Shown piece after piece: positions 1-10,400 of a stretch of 64,000 nucleotides of DNA. The stretch comes from Aegilops tauschii subsp. strangulata. Its lineage: Eukaryota; Streptophyta; Magnoliopsida; Poales; Poaceae. Location: NCBI RefSeq assembly GCF_002575655.3, contig NC_053041.3, positions 121,054,318-121,118,317 on the forward strand, read 5' to 3'. Numbering within the stretch: the first letter of the stretch is position 1; each line of letters begins with the position of its first letter. The position numbers and the translations under genes were made by a program. Below the pieces are notes generated by a model. It had not been told where the DNA came from and ran no database searches. It saw only the letters and a list, made by a program, of their open reading frames with translations.

Positions 1-998
1 ATCCTCACTATATTATGCAGGTTGAAGATCGCCGAATTGAAGAAAAGACAAATCGGTGATATTGGGTTCATTAACACAAATCTCATAGATGCATATACGG
101 TTGAAAAACATCCCAAAGAAGCCGAGGCCAACTTACTACAATCGTTGGTATTAAATCAAAGCAAAGATATAATACTCTTTCCTTACAACTTCAAGTGAGT
201 GTTACTGTCTTGTGCATATTCGGTTTCCCTTATTAGTCCAGGTTATGGTAATGTAATTGATGACTTATGCATGCATGCGTAGCTTCCACTATATTCTCCT
301 AGAGATTAAGCTTGAGGAGGGAGTAGTAACCGTCTTAGACTCGAGACGAAAAGATCCCCAGGACTATGCGAACATGACTCAAATGCTCGAGAAGTAAGTT
401 AAATCGATCATTATCCACCATATCAGCAACTTTGTTCATTTCCTGATATCAAGTAATTGTTTTCTTTGTCTGGCAGGGTTTGGAGAAAATTCACCTCAAA
501 AGCTCCGGGACTGCCGAAGAAGCTGCAATTTAATCACCCGAAAGTAAGTACTATAGTAGCATGTTCCGCGCATCTCCTAGTGATTCAAGCGCTAGTTTCA
601 TCAATACCATTTAGCATTGCTTATCAGTTTGATTGACCTCTATTTCTTGTAAAGTGGTTGTGGCAGGAACCCGGGAATAATTACTGTGGATACTACGTTT
701 GCGAGTCCATCCGCTACACGACCTGTGAGCGGGGCTACACTGAAGAACAATATGAAGTGCGTAAGCAATAATATTCACAATTTTATTTTATTACCATCAT
801 TTGTGTTGAGTTTCATTTATTCATATATATATGTATTGACCCCCTTCTTCAAATTAGATGTTTCGGAAGCGGGATGAACTCCTAGCACAAGATCGTATGC
901 GAGGAATTCAAGAGGAATTGGCGGCATTCTTCCTTGACCACGTGATCGCTGAAAACAGAGAATACTATGTGGACCCTGTGTTCCTACAATTTAATTAG
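1..998 (+). CDS. CACTA-encoded Ulp1/SENP-like cysteine protease, C-terminal exons
   Basis: Five exons can be read with consistent phases: 1(partial)-194, 283-393, 477-543, 667-756 and 858-998, each intron having GT/AG ends. The first visible exon may begin after the tatgcag acceptor near position 20. The protein contains FHYILLEI (candidate catalytic His), VTVLDSRR (Asp) and NNYCGYYVCE (Cys) in the order and spacing of the C48 family of SUMO proteases. It ends DPVFLQFN and then TAG at 996-998. Such protease genes are known passengers of plant CACTA and Mutator-like elements; their role in transposition is unclear. I see no stop or frameshift in the visible exons. The 5' part lies outside the window, so integrity of the whole gene is unknown. 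Confidence 0.8.
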
Positions 999-1370
999 GA
1001 GATTGTATTGTAAGAGATAATTATTGTATATATGTAGTCGGTAGTGTCGGATAGATATACGAGAACTTGTTGTTCGACCAATATCTTGGAGAAGGAGAGG
1101 TGGTCGATATCACTTCTCTCTGTATGCATATGTTCATGACGATCTTCTGTTTCCTTCATTTGATTACTAGCTAGCGTGTCTACTCCTCTCCATACGTATA
1201 TAGTACGTAGCGTCGACGAAGCACGGAGATAAGAGAGGACACTTCTCTCTATTAATTAGCTAGCTAACACAATATATGAAACACCTAAATTAACCCCCCA
1301 AAATCCCTAAACCACCCCCTTTAAAAAAACAAAAACCTCAGCTCCTGCCAGCTGCTGACGCGTGGATGCC
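999..1370 (+). other. 3' flank of the protease gene inside CACTA-0
   Basis: Non-coding stretch between the protease stop codon and the subterminal repeats. It includes a short AT-rich 3' region and a C-rich, A-rich stretch at 1295-1340. No further gene is recognised. Confidence 0.5.
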
Positions 1371-1605
1371 TATTGGTCCCGGTTGGTGACACCAACCGGG
1401 ACAAAAGGCCCTGCCTATTGGTCCCGGTTGGTGGCACCAACCGGGACCAAAGGCCCTTCTGCCTGGGCTCCCCGCACCGGCCACGTGGACGGCCTTTAGT
1501 CCCGGTTCGTGTAAGAACCGGGACTAAAGGGCTAGGGCATTAGTAACGACCCTTTAGTCCCGGTTCCAGAACCGGGACTAAAGGCCCTTATGAACCGGGG
1601 TAAAA
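1371..1605. repeat. CACTA-0 subterminal inverted repeats
   Basis: Four hairpin units lie here: two of the form ggtcccggttggt..accaaccgggac (1371-1455) and two of the form tttagtcccggtt..aaccgggactaaa (1495-1590). Arrays of this kind near CACTA ends are the usual binding sites of the element's accessory protein; binding here is inferred. Confidence 0.8.
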
Positions 1606-1624
1606 GCCCCTTTTCCTACTAGTG

Positions 1625-2613
1625 GTTGGGGCACCCTGGAGCACCCAGTGGTTTGCCCGGGCACCTGGAGAACCCAGTGCTTGCCCAAGGGAATCCCGTA
1701 GTACCCGTGTGATCACCCTATGGAATGCCACCCAGGCTCAAAGGGATCATAAGATTATTCATGCTAGAAACTTTCGTGTGCAGCCACAAGCTATTATGGG
1801 CTCTAGCATAGTTGAGTATGTTGCATGACCTCTTTCAGTGGTAGGCTAGCAGATGTAGGGGATGTAGGTTGGTACTGTCTACCCAGAGTAAAGAGTTAAT
1901 GCTTCTGAAAGACTGTGTCTCGGTCATCCATTTCTCAAACACCATGTAGTGCGAGAAATCCAACGGAGGAGATCGAGTCTTGTGGGGACAAGTGCGCAAA
2001 CCTCTGCAGAGTGTACAAACTAATCATGATTAGCCGTGTCCCCAGTTATGGACATCCTGAGTCTCTGGTATTTGGATTATCATGTTGATCTCATCACTTT
2101 AATTAATAAGATTGTTGGGTTATTCATATTTTAATTGGGGTTGAGTTGGAGGAACCTTCTCAACGTTTCAACCAACTTTGTAGTTAAATAAAATATATTC
2201 CTTTGAGGTAGGAAAAAATTGGCTTTATGCAAAAATAAACCTAGAGATTTCCACCAGCCATATATGCATGTAGTGATAGCTATTATTCATGATTATCGTA
2301 TGGTGTGAATTTGCCAGTACATTCAATGTACTGACCCTTTGTGGCTGCAACGTCTCATGTTGCAGGATTCTTACGACGATGAAGTGAGACATTAGGATTA
2401 TGATTTCTACACTCAACTTTGCCGTTGGTGTTGATGGGAATCCACAACCTTGTTGTTACTTCCGCTATATGGATTGAGGTAATAGTATTTACGTTACTTT
2501 ATACATGTGATTTACCTCTGTTATAAATCCTCGAGTACTGTGCATGTCAGCATACCGATCCAGGGATGACACTTAAGCACAGAGACTTGACCGTCTGAGG
2601 TCGGGTCACGACA
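1625..2613 (+). mobile_element. Gypsy LTR fragment (Gypsy-2), plus orientation, 3' boundary at 2613
   Basis: This stretch is the inverse counterpart of the Gypsy-3 LTR at 23322-24371: many blocks match in opposite orientation, for example the segments around 1725-1815 and 24165-24255. It ends ...GGTCGGGTCACGACA at 2613, matching the ...GGGTCGCTACA end of the other LTR allowing for divergence. Immediately after it the Athila pol resumes, so this LTR is inserted in the 3' part of that element. Its left part was separated by CACTA-0 and lies outside the window. Bases 2614-2618 (agttt) would be one target duplication. It may be a 3' LTR or a solo LTR. Confidence 0.75.
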
Positions 2614-5600
2614 AGTTTCAACATTTATGGGATTACCTGATATATAATGGTTGATTCTTTGACCGTTCACCACCTTCAGATTTGTGCCTTCGAAGTTGTT
2701 GATTTTTATGGCACCGGAACGATAGATCTCCTCAATAACGTAAGGACCTTCCCATTTAGAGAGAAGTTTTCTTATAAAAAAATCTTAAACGAGAGTTGAA
2801 TAGCAACACATAATCACCTACATTAAACTCACGCTTTTGTATCCTTTTGTCATGCCATCTTTTAACTTTTTCCTTAAACAATTTGGCATTCTCATAGGCC
2901 TGGGTTCTCCATTCATCAAGAGAGCTAATGTCAAATAGCCTCTTCTGACCGGCAAGTTTGAAATCATAATTGAGCTCCTTCATGGCCCAATATGCCTTAT
3001 GTTCCAGTTCGAGAGGTAAGTGACATGCTTTTCCATAAACCATTTTATACGGAGACGTACCCATAGGATTTTTATGTGCAGTTCTATAGGCCCATAATGC
3101 ATCATCAAGTTTCTTGGACCAATTCTTTCTAGATCTATTAATAGTCTTTTGCAAAAGTAATTTAAGCTCTCTATTACTCAATTACTTGACCACTAGATTG
3201 TGGGTTGTATGGAGATGCAATTCTATGATTAACATCATACTTAGCAAGCATTTTACGAAAAGCACCATGAATAAAATGTCAACCACCATCAGTCATTAAG
3301 TATCTAGGGACTCCAAACCTCGGAAAAATAACTTCTTTAAGCATCTTAATAGAGGTGTTATGATCAGCACTACTAGTTGGAATAGCTTCTACCCACTTAG
3401 TAACGTAATCGACAACAACTAAAATATGTGTATACCCATTAGAGGAAGCAAAAGGTCCCATAAAATCAAAGCCCCAAACATCAAATGGTTCAATAACAAG
3501 TGAATAATTCATAGGCATTTCTTGACGTCTACTAATATTACCAATTCTTTGACATTCATCACAAGACAAGACAAACTTACGGGCATCTTTGAAAAGAGTA
3601 GGCCAATAAAAACCGGATTGCAATACCTTATGTGCAGTTCTATCTCCAGCGTGGTGTCCTCCATAAGCCTCGGAGTGACACTTGCATAGGATCTGTTCCT
3701 GTTCATGCTCACGTACACAATGTATAATAACACCATCTACTCCTTCTTCATAAAGATGTGGGTCATCCCAGAAGTAATCTCTTAAATCATAGAAAAACTT
3801 TTTATTTTGCTGGTATGTGAAGCTTGGTGGTAAAATTTAGCAACAATGTAATTAGCATAATCAGCATACCATGGAGCAGTACGAGAAGCATTTATGACAA
3901 CTAATTGTTCATCAGTAAAGCCATCATCTATAGGTAGTGGGTCATCAAGAACATTCTCTAACCTAGATAAGTTGTCTGCAACGGGGTTCTCAGCTCCCTT
4001 TCTATCAATAATATGCAAATCAAATTCTTGTAGCAAGAGAACCCATCTAATAAGTCTAGGTTTAGCATCTTTCTTTTCCATAAGATATTTAATAGCAGCA
4101 TGATCAGTGTGAATAGTTACTTTGGAATCAACAATATAAGGTCTGAACTTATCACAAGCAAATACAACTGCTAAAAATTCTTTTTGGTAGTGGCATAATT
4201 TCTCTGGGCACTGTCTAGAGTTTTACTAGAATATTGAATAAGATTTAATTCCTTATCAACTCTTTGTCCTAGAACAGCACCTACAGCATAATCACTAGCA
4301 TCACACATGATTTCAAAGGGTAAATTCCAATCAGGTAGCTGAACAATAGGTGCAGAAATCAAAGCTTTCTTAAGTATTTCAAATGCTTCTACACAATCAT
4401 CATCAAAGATAAAAGGAACATCTTTTTGTGAGAGGTTATTCAGAGGCCTAGAAATTTTTGAGAAGTCCTTAATGAACCTCCTATAAAAAACCGGCATGAC
4501 CAAGGAAACATCTTATACCTTTAATGTCATTGGGACACGACATCTTTTCAATAGCATCAACTTTAGCTTTATCAACTTCAATACCTCTTTTATAAATTTT
4601 ATGCCCCAAGACAATACCTTCGTTAAACATAAAGTGGCACTTCTCCCAATTCAAGACAATATTAGTTTCTTCACATCTCTGCAAAACTCGATCAAGGTTG
4701 CTCAAGCAATCATCAAAAGAATTTCCATATACAGAGAAATCATCCATGAAAACCTCAACAATCTTTTCACAAAAATCAGAGAATATAGCCATCATGCATC
4801 TTCGAAAGGTAGCAGGTGCATTGCATAAACCAAAAGGCATACGTCTATAAGCAAAGGTACCGAAAGGGCATGTAAAAGTGGTCTTTTCTTGATCCTCTTT
4901 TGACACAGGTATTTGAGAGAAACCAGAGTAACCATCTAGAAAGCAAAAATGTGTATGTTTGGATAGTCTTTCTAGCATTTGATCAATAAAAGGTAAAGGG
5001 TAATGATCCTTTTTAGTGGCTTTATTTAATTTGTGGAAATCAATTACCATCCTATAACCTGTAACAATTCTTTGTGGGATCAATTCATCTTTATCATTAG
5101 GGACAACCGTAATACCTCCCTTCTTAGGGACACACTGGACGGGACTTACCCACTGACTATCAGCAACGGGATAAATTATACCTACCTCCAGGAGCTTTAG
5201 TATTTCTTTTCTTACCACTTCTTTCATCTTAGGATTTAACCGTCGTTGGTGATCAACAACCGGTTTAGCGTCTTTCTCCAATTTTATTTTGTGTTGGCAT
5301 AGAGTGGGACTAATGCCCTTAAGATCATCAAGAGTATATCCAATCGCAGCACGGTGCTTCTTCAGAGTTTTCAATAATTTCTCTTCTTCTTGCTCTGAAA
5401 GGTTAGCACTAATAATAACAGGATATATCTTCTTTATATCAAGATAAGCATACTTAAGAGTATCAGTCAATGATTTGAGTTCAAACACGGGATCACCTTT
5501 GAGTGGAGGAGGATCCCCTAGGATTTCAACAGGCAAGTTGTGTTTCAAAATAGGTCCTTGTTTAAAGAATACTTCATCTATTTCCCTTCTTTCATTCATA

Positions 5601-5640
5601 AACATATCATTTTCATGGTCGAGCAAATATTGTTCTGATC
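2614..5640 (-). pseudogene. Athila-like pol: reverse transcriptase, RNase H, integrase (frameshifted)
   Basis: Reverse transcriptase is read from 5626 to 4481 with FLDGYSGFSQIP, MPFGLCNAPATF and the catalytic FMDDFSVYG. A one-base insertion in a T run near 4487 shifts into YRRFIKDFSKISRPL, and RNase H continues to 4171. Another shift near 4185 leads to 4081-3782 ([15 protein letters not shown]). Integrase follows at 3623-3279 with the C-x-x-C zinc-binding end (SCDECQR) and core Asp motifs (WGFDFMGPF, YLMTDGG), then a stop. After GQV near 3182 a small indel disrupts the region that should hold the third catalytic acid. The C-terminal integrase part is read from 3181 to 2756, with a last shift before the chromatin-side tail that reaches 2614. 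At least five breaks make this a dead copy. Confidence 0.9.
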
Positions 5641-7200
5641 ATTAGGAGGCACGGCAATAGAAGCAAGACCAATAATTTCATCTTTACTAGGCAATTCTTC
5701 CTCATGGGGTTGTCTACGAAATTTAGCAAAATTAAACTCATGCGACATATCCCCCAAGCCAATAGTAACAACATCCTTTTTGCAGTCTATCCTAGCATTA
5801 ACAGTATTCAAGAAGGGTCTACCAAATATGATGGGACAAAAGTTATCTTGTGCGGAACCAAGAACAAGAAAATCAGCAGGATATTTAACTTTCCCACACA
5901 AGACTTCAACATCTCTAACAATCCCAACTGGTGAAATAGTATCTCTATTGGCAAGCTTAATTGTAACATCAATTTGTTCTATCTCAACAGGTGCAATATC
6001 ATGCATAATTTCTTTGTATAAGGAATGAGGTATTGCACTTGCACTAGCTCCCGTATCACACAAGGCATGATAACAATGATCTCCTATTTTAACAGAAATA
6101 ACAGGCATGCCTACAACAGGTCTATGTTTATTTTTAGTATCAGGTCTAGCAATTCTAGCTCCTTCATCACAGAAGTAGATAACATGCCCATCAATATTAT
6201 CAGCCAAGAGATCTTTAACCATAGCAATACTAGGTTCAACTTTAATTTGCTCAGGGGGTGTAGGTGTTCTAGTATTACTCTTACGAACCATAGTTGAAGC
6301 TTTAGAACAATCCTTTATTCTAACAGGGAAAGGTGGTTTCTCAATATAAGCAGTAGGAACAATAGGATCATTATAACTGATAGTCTTTTCTTCAAGTTTA
6401 ATAGGTGCAATTACTTTTACTTCAATGGGAGGATTATATTTAAACCACTTCTCCTTAAGAAGATCAACATGAGTAGCAAATGATTCACAGAAAGAAGCTA
6501 CTATCTCAGAGTCAAGTCCATATTTAGTGTTAAATTCACGGAAAACATCGGTATCCATAAACGATTTAACACAATCAAACTTAGGTGTTATACCTGACTC
6601 ATTACCTTCGTCGAGATCCCAATCTTCAGAGTTGCGTTTAATTCTTTCCAATAAATCCCATTTGAATTCAATAGTCTTCATCATAAAAGAACCAGTACAA
6701 GAAGTATCGAGCATGGAGCGATTATTGAGAGAAAGCCGAGCATAAAAATTTTGAACAATAATTTCTCTTGAGAGCTCATGATTGGGGCATGAATATAACA
6801 TTGACTTAAGCCTCCCGCAAGCTTGAGCGATGCTTTCTCCTTCGCGATGAAATTCCAATTTCAATCGGTTGTAGTTCCATGATCCCATATCATCACGTAG
6901 CCTAAACCATGTCAATGCCCTTCCCTTCAAAGATAAAGGGAAAACCTTCTTCTTGATAACATCCTCGGGCATACCTGCAAGCTTAAATAATCCACAAACT
7001 TAATCCACATAGATTAGGTGCAAATCGGGGTGCAATGTTCCATCACCTGTGAAAGGATTAGCTAGCAGTTTCTCTATCATACCCGAAGGAATTTCAAAGT
7101 AAACATTTTCAGTGGGTTTAGTAGGTTGAGGAGCAACTCTTTGCTCTACTGGTCGGGGTGAAGATACCTCAAACAAGCCCCTCAAAGGATTACTTTCCAT
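5596..7200 (-). pseudogene. Athila-like gag-protease polyprotein with one in-frame stop
   Basis: Starts with an ATG at 7200 about 80 bases downstream of the primer site. A TAA at 7000-7002 interrupts gag after IYVD; the same frame then stays open from 6997 to 5596. A retropepsin-type protease motif, LCDTGASASAIP, lies near 6030-6065, followed by the flap-side IIFGRPFLNTVNARID. The join RLKLEFH/REGESIAQ suggests a short in-frame loss in gag compared with relatives (inference). A frameshift near 5636 separates it from pol. No zinc knuckle is visible, in keeping with the lineage as I recall it. Confidence 0.85.
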
Positions 7201-7277
7201 AGTAACAAGTGACAGTAAATTTCAGCACACTATATAAATTTTTCCTTACCAAATTCCACTTACCAAAGGCACTTCAC

Positions 7278-7295
7278 TCCCCGGCAACGGCGCCA
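7278..7295 (-). other. Primer-binding site, tRNA-Asp type (Athila-like element)
   Basis: On the minus strand this reads TGGCGCCGTTGCCGGGGA, which would pair with the 3' CCA end of tRNA-Asp. It lies 11 bases inside the LTR edge at 7307. It fixes the orientation and lineage of the element. Confidence 0.85.
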
Positions 7296-7306
7296 GAAAA
7301 GAGTCT

Positions 7307-8483
7307 TGATGACCCACAAGTGTAGGGGATCTATCGTAGTCCTTTCGATTAGTAAAAGTGTCAAACCCAACGAGGAGCAGAAGGAAATGACAAGCGGTTT
7401 TCAATAAGGTATTCTCTGCAAGCACTGAAATTATTGGTAAGAGATAGTTTTGTGATAAGGTAATTTGTAACAGATAACAAGTAAAAAGAGTAAATAAAGT
7501 GCATTCAGGTGGCCCAATCCTTTTTGTAGAAAAGGACAAGCCTGGAAAAACTCTTATATAAAGGAAAATGCTCCCGAGGACACATGGGAATTATCGTCAA
7601 GCTAGTTTTCATCACGCTCATATGATTCATGTTCGTTACTTTGATAATTTGATATGTGGGTGGACCGGTGCTTGGGTGCTGTCCTTCCTTGCACAAGCAT
7701 CCCACTTATGATTAACCCCTATTGCAAGCATCCACAACTACAAAAGAAGTATTAAGGTAAACCTAACCATAGCATGAAACATATGGATCCAAATAAGCCC
7801 CTTATGAAGCAACGCATAAACTAGGGTTTAAGCTTCTGTCACTCTAGCAACCCATCATCTACTTATTACTTCCCAATGCCTTCCTCTAGGCCCAAACAAT
7901 GGTGAAGTGTCATGTAGTCGACGTTCACATAACACCACTAGAGGAAAGACAACATACATCTCATCAAAATATCAAACAAATACCAAATTGACATGACTAC
8001 TTATAGCAAGACTTCTCCCATGTCCTCAGGAACAAACGTAACTACTCACAAATCACATTCATGTTCATAATCAGAGGGGTATTAATATGCATAAAGGATA
8101 TGAACATATGATCTTCCACCGAATAAACCAACTAGCATCAACTACAAGGAGTAATCATCACTACTAGCAACCTACAGGTACCAGTCTGAGGTTTTGAGAC
8201 AAAGATTGGATACAGAAGATGAACTAGGGTTTGAGAGGAGATGGTGCTGGTGAAGATGTTGATGAAGATTGACCCCCTCCCGATGAGAGGATCGATGGTG
8301 ATGACGATGGTGACGATTTCCCCCTCCCGGAGGGATGTTTCCCCGGCAGAACAGCTCCGCCGGAGCCCTAGATTGGTTCCGCCAAGGTTCCGCCACGTGG
8401 CGGCGGTGTTTCGTCCCGAAAGCTTCCTTCTGATTTTTTCCAGGTTGAAAGACACCATATAGCCAAAGATGGGCACCGGAGGC
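7307..8483 (-). repeat. Athila-like 5' LTR, downstream part (1177 bp)
   Basis: The LTR edge TGATGACCC (plus strand) starts at 7307 next to the primer site. The LTR is cut at 8483 by the Copia insertion and continues at 31052-31395, ending ...ACGTATCA, so the termini are TGAT...ATCA. Total reconstructed length is about 1.52 kb. No coding content; the open reading frames here are chance. Confidence 0.85.
8479..8483. repeat. Target-site duplication of the Copia element, left copy
   Basis: gaggc here matches gaggc at 31047-31051 exactly, on the outer sides of the two Copia LTRs. This ties the two LTRs, 20 kb apart, to one insertion event. Confidence 0.9.
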
Positions 8484-9593
8484 TGTTGGAAATATGCCCT
8501 AGAGGCAATAATAAAATGGTTATTATTATATTTACTTGTTCATGATAATTGTCTATTGTTCATGCTATAATTGTGTTATCCGGAAATCGTAATACATGTG
8601 TGAATACATAGACCACAACATGTCCCTAGGGAGCCTCTAGTTGACTAGCTCGTTGATCAATTGATGGTTACAGTTTCCTGACCATGGACATTGGATGTCG
8701 TTGATAACGGGATCACATCATTAGGAGAATGATGTGATGGAAAAGACCCAATCCTAAGCATAGCACAAGATCGAGTAGTTCGTTTGCTAAAGATGTTCTA
8801 ATGTCAAGTATCATTTCCTTAGACCATGAGATTGTGCAACTCCCGGATACCGTAGGAATGCTTTGGGTGTACTAAATGTCACAACGTAACTGGGTGGCTA
8901 TAAAGGTACACTACAGGTATCTCCGAAAGTGTCTGTTGAGTTGGCATGAATCGAGACTGGGATTTGTCACTCCGTATGACAGAGAGGTATCTCTGGGCCC
9001 ACTCGGTAATGCAACATCATAATGAGCTCAATGTGACGACTAAGCAGTTAGTCACGTGATCATGTATTACGGAACGAGTAAAGTGACTTGCCGGTAATGA
9101 GATTGAACGAGGTATTGGGATACCGACGATCGAATCTCGGGCATGTAACATACCGATTGACAAAGGGAATTGTATACGGGATTGTTTGAATCCCCGACAT
9201 CATGGTTCATCTGATGATATCATCATGGAACATGTGGGAACCAACATGGGTATCCAGATCCCGCTGTTGGTTATTGGCCGGAGAGATGTCTTGGTCATGT
9301 CTGCATGATTCCCGAACCCGTAGGGTCTACACACTTAAGGTTCGGTGACGCTAGAGTTGTTATGGGAATTAGTATGCGGTTACCGAATGATGTTCGGAGT
9401 CCCGGATGAGATCCCGGACGTCACGAGGAGTTCCAGAATGGTACGGAGATAAAGATTTATATATGGGAAGTCCTTATTCGGTCACCGGAAGTGTTCGGGA
9501 GTTTATCGGTATTGTACCGGGACCACTGAAAGGGTTCCGGGGGTCCACCGGGAGGGTCCACCTACCCCGGAGGGCCCTATGGGCTGAATATGG
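8484..9593 (+). repeat. Copia 5' LTR, truncated by CACTA-1
   Basis: Aligns base for base with 29331-30440. Its sequence stops at ...ctgaatatgg (9593) exactly where a CACTA terminus begins, while the 3' LTR continues aggggaacc. The last three bases (tgg) would be the CACTA target duplication. Confidence 0.9.
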
Positions 9594-9960
9594 CACTACT
9601 AGGAAAATGGCTATAGATAATATGGACACTAATGGCGCACCAGACATGCGGTGCGACACTACTATATAGCATTGGCGCACCGTGTGTTGGCGCGCCATTA
9701 GTGTGATAGACACTAATGGCGCACCACAACCATGGTGCGCCACTACTAACAATTTTTTTCCAAAAATACTAATGGCGCACCAGGGCACAGTGCGCCATTA
9801 CTAGTTTTAACTAGTAATGGCGCACCAGTCACCCCGTGCGCCACTACTATCATTTTTTTTGTTTTTTGCAAAACTACTAATGGCGCACCGCCAGCTGGTG
9901 CGCCATTAGTAACCAGGGTTACTAATGGCGCATTTGTGGGTGGTGCGCCATTAGTAAACC
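9594..9960. repeat. CACTA-1 left terminal and subterminal repeat array
   Basis: At least eight copies of the core aatggcgcacc or its inverse ggtgcgccatt occur here, mostly paired as hairpins (for example 9776-9796 and 9882-9909). The same core recurs at 13556-13697, 18100-18450 and 19190-19320, showing that all blocks belong to one CACTA family. Confidence 0.9.
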
Positions 9961-10400
9961 TGGGACCAGCTAGATATTTTGGACAACCACCTACACACTC
10001 ACTTTCCCCACTTCATTCTCTCCACCTCCTCCTCCAAGCTTGTCTCGGCTGCCTCCTCCTCCTCACCTCATTTTCACCATAGATTCATCCAAATTAAGTG
10101 GTTAAATTACCTTTTTTTGATAGGTTAGTAAGGGGAAAGCTTTCTTTATGTTGTAGATCTACTTTTTTCTCCCTCCAACAACGTGCACATGCACTTTTTA
10201 TGGCCTAGGTAGATCTATGTATGTTTGTGGTGTTGCATATGTTTGTGGTGTTGCATATATGTTTGTGTTTGTAGGTACCGGTATTTGAAATGCGATAGTT
10301 GCCAACATTTTGCCGGAATGTTGATTCATTTCTGTTTCGGCGAGAATTTTGGCACTATGCATTCTTTTTGGTCCTATTTTTAGATAAATAAAAAGACAAG
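9961..10400 (+). other. CACTA-1 leader before the transposase remnant
   Basis: Non-coding. It holds a pyrimidine-rich stretch (10000-10080) and a tandem ttgtggtgttgcatatg duplication near 10225-10260. A TTGCCGGAATG..CCTATTTTTAG block ends just before the transposase frame and resembles the block at 15592-15655, so it is probably a shared intron end. Confidence 0.5.

Larger units (their letters stand above)
1..1624 (+). mobile_element. CACTA (En/Spm) element, right-hand part (CACTA-0)
   Basis: The right end reads TTTTCCTACTAGTG at 1611-1624, the inverted form of a CACTA terminal repeat (CACTAGTAGGAAAA). It is preceded by subterminal hairpins built on CCCGGTT...AACCGGG and by a five-exon protease-like gene. 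The left end lies outside the window. The element interrupts a Gypsy LTR that resumes at 1625; the next three bases (gtt) would be one copy of the 3-bp target duplication. Family within CACTA is not assigned. Confidence 0.85.
2614..8483 (-). mobile_element. Athila-lineage Gypsy retrotransposon, internal region plus first part of the 5' LTR
   Basis: Read on the minus strand the order is 5' LTR (interrupted), primer site, gag, protease, reverse transcriptase, RNase H, integrase. The primer-binding site is complementary to a tRNA-Asp 3' end, as in Athila/Tat elements. The 3' end beyond integrase, including any env-like ORF and the 3' LTR, is missing from the window because Gypsy-2 interrupts it at 2613. 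The 5' LTR was split by the Copia element and resumes at 31052. It resembles the abundant wheat Fatima/Sabrina type from memory only. Confidence 0.85.

Noticed and set aside
9406..9788. Frames crossing the Copia LTR/CACTA-1 border
   Set aside because: They span an insertion junction and repeat hairpins.
9594..9960. CRISPR-like repeat array
   Set aside because: Repeats are inverted pairs with irregular spacing at a CACTA end in a plant genome.
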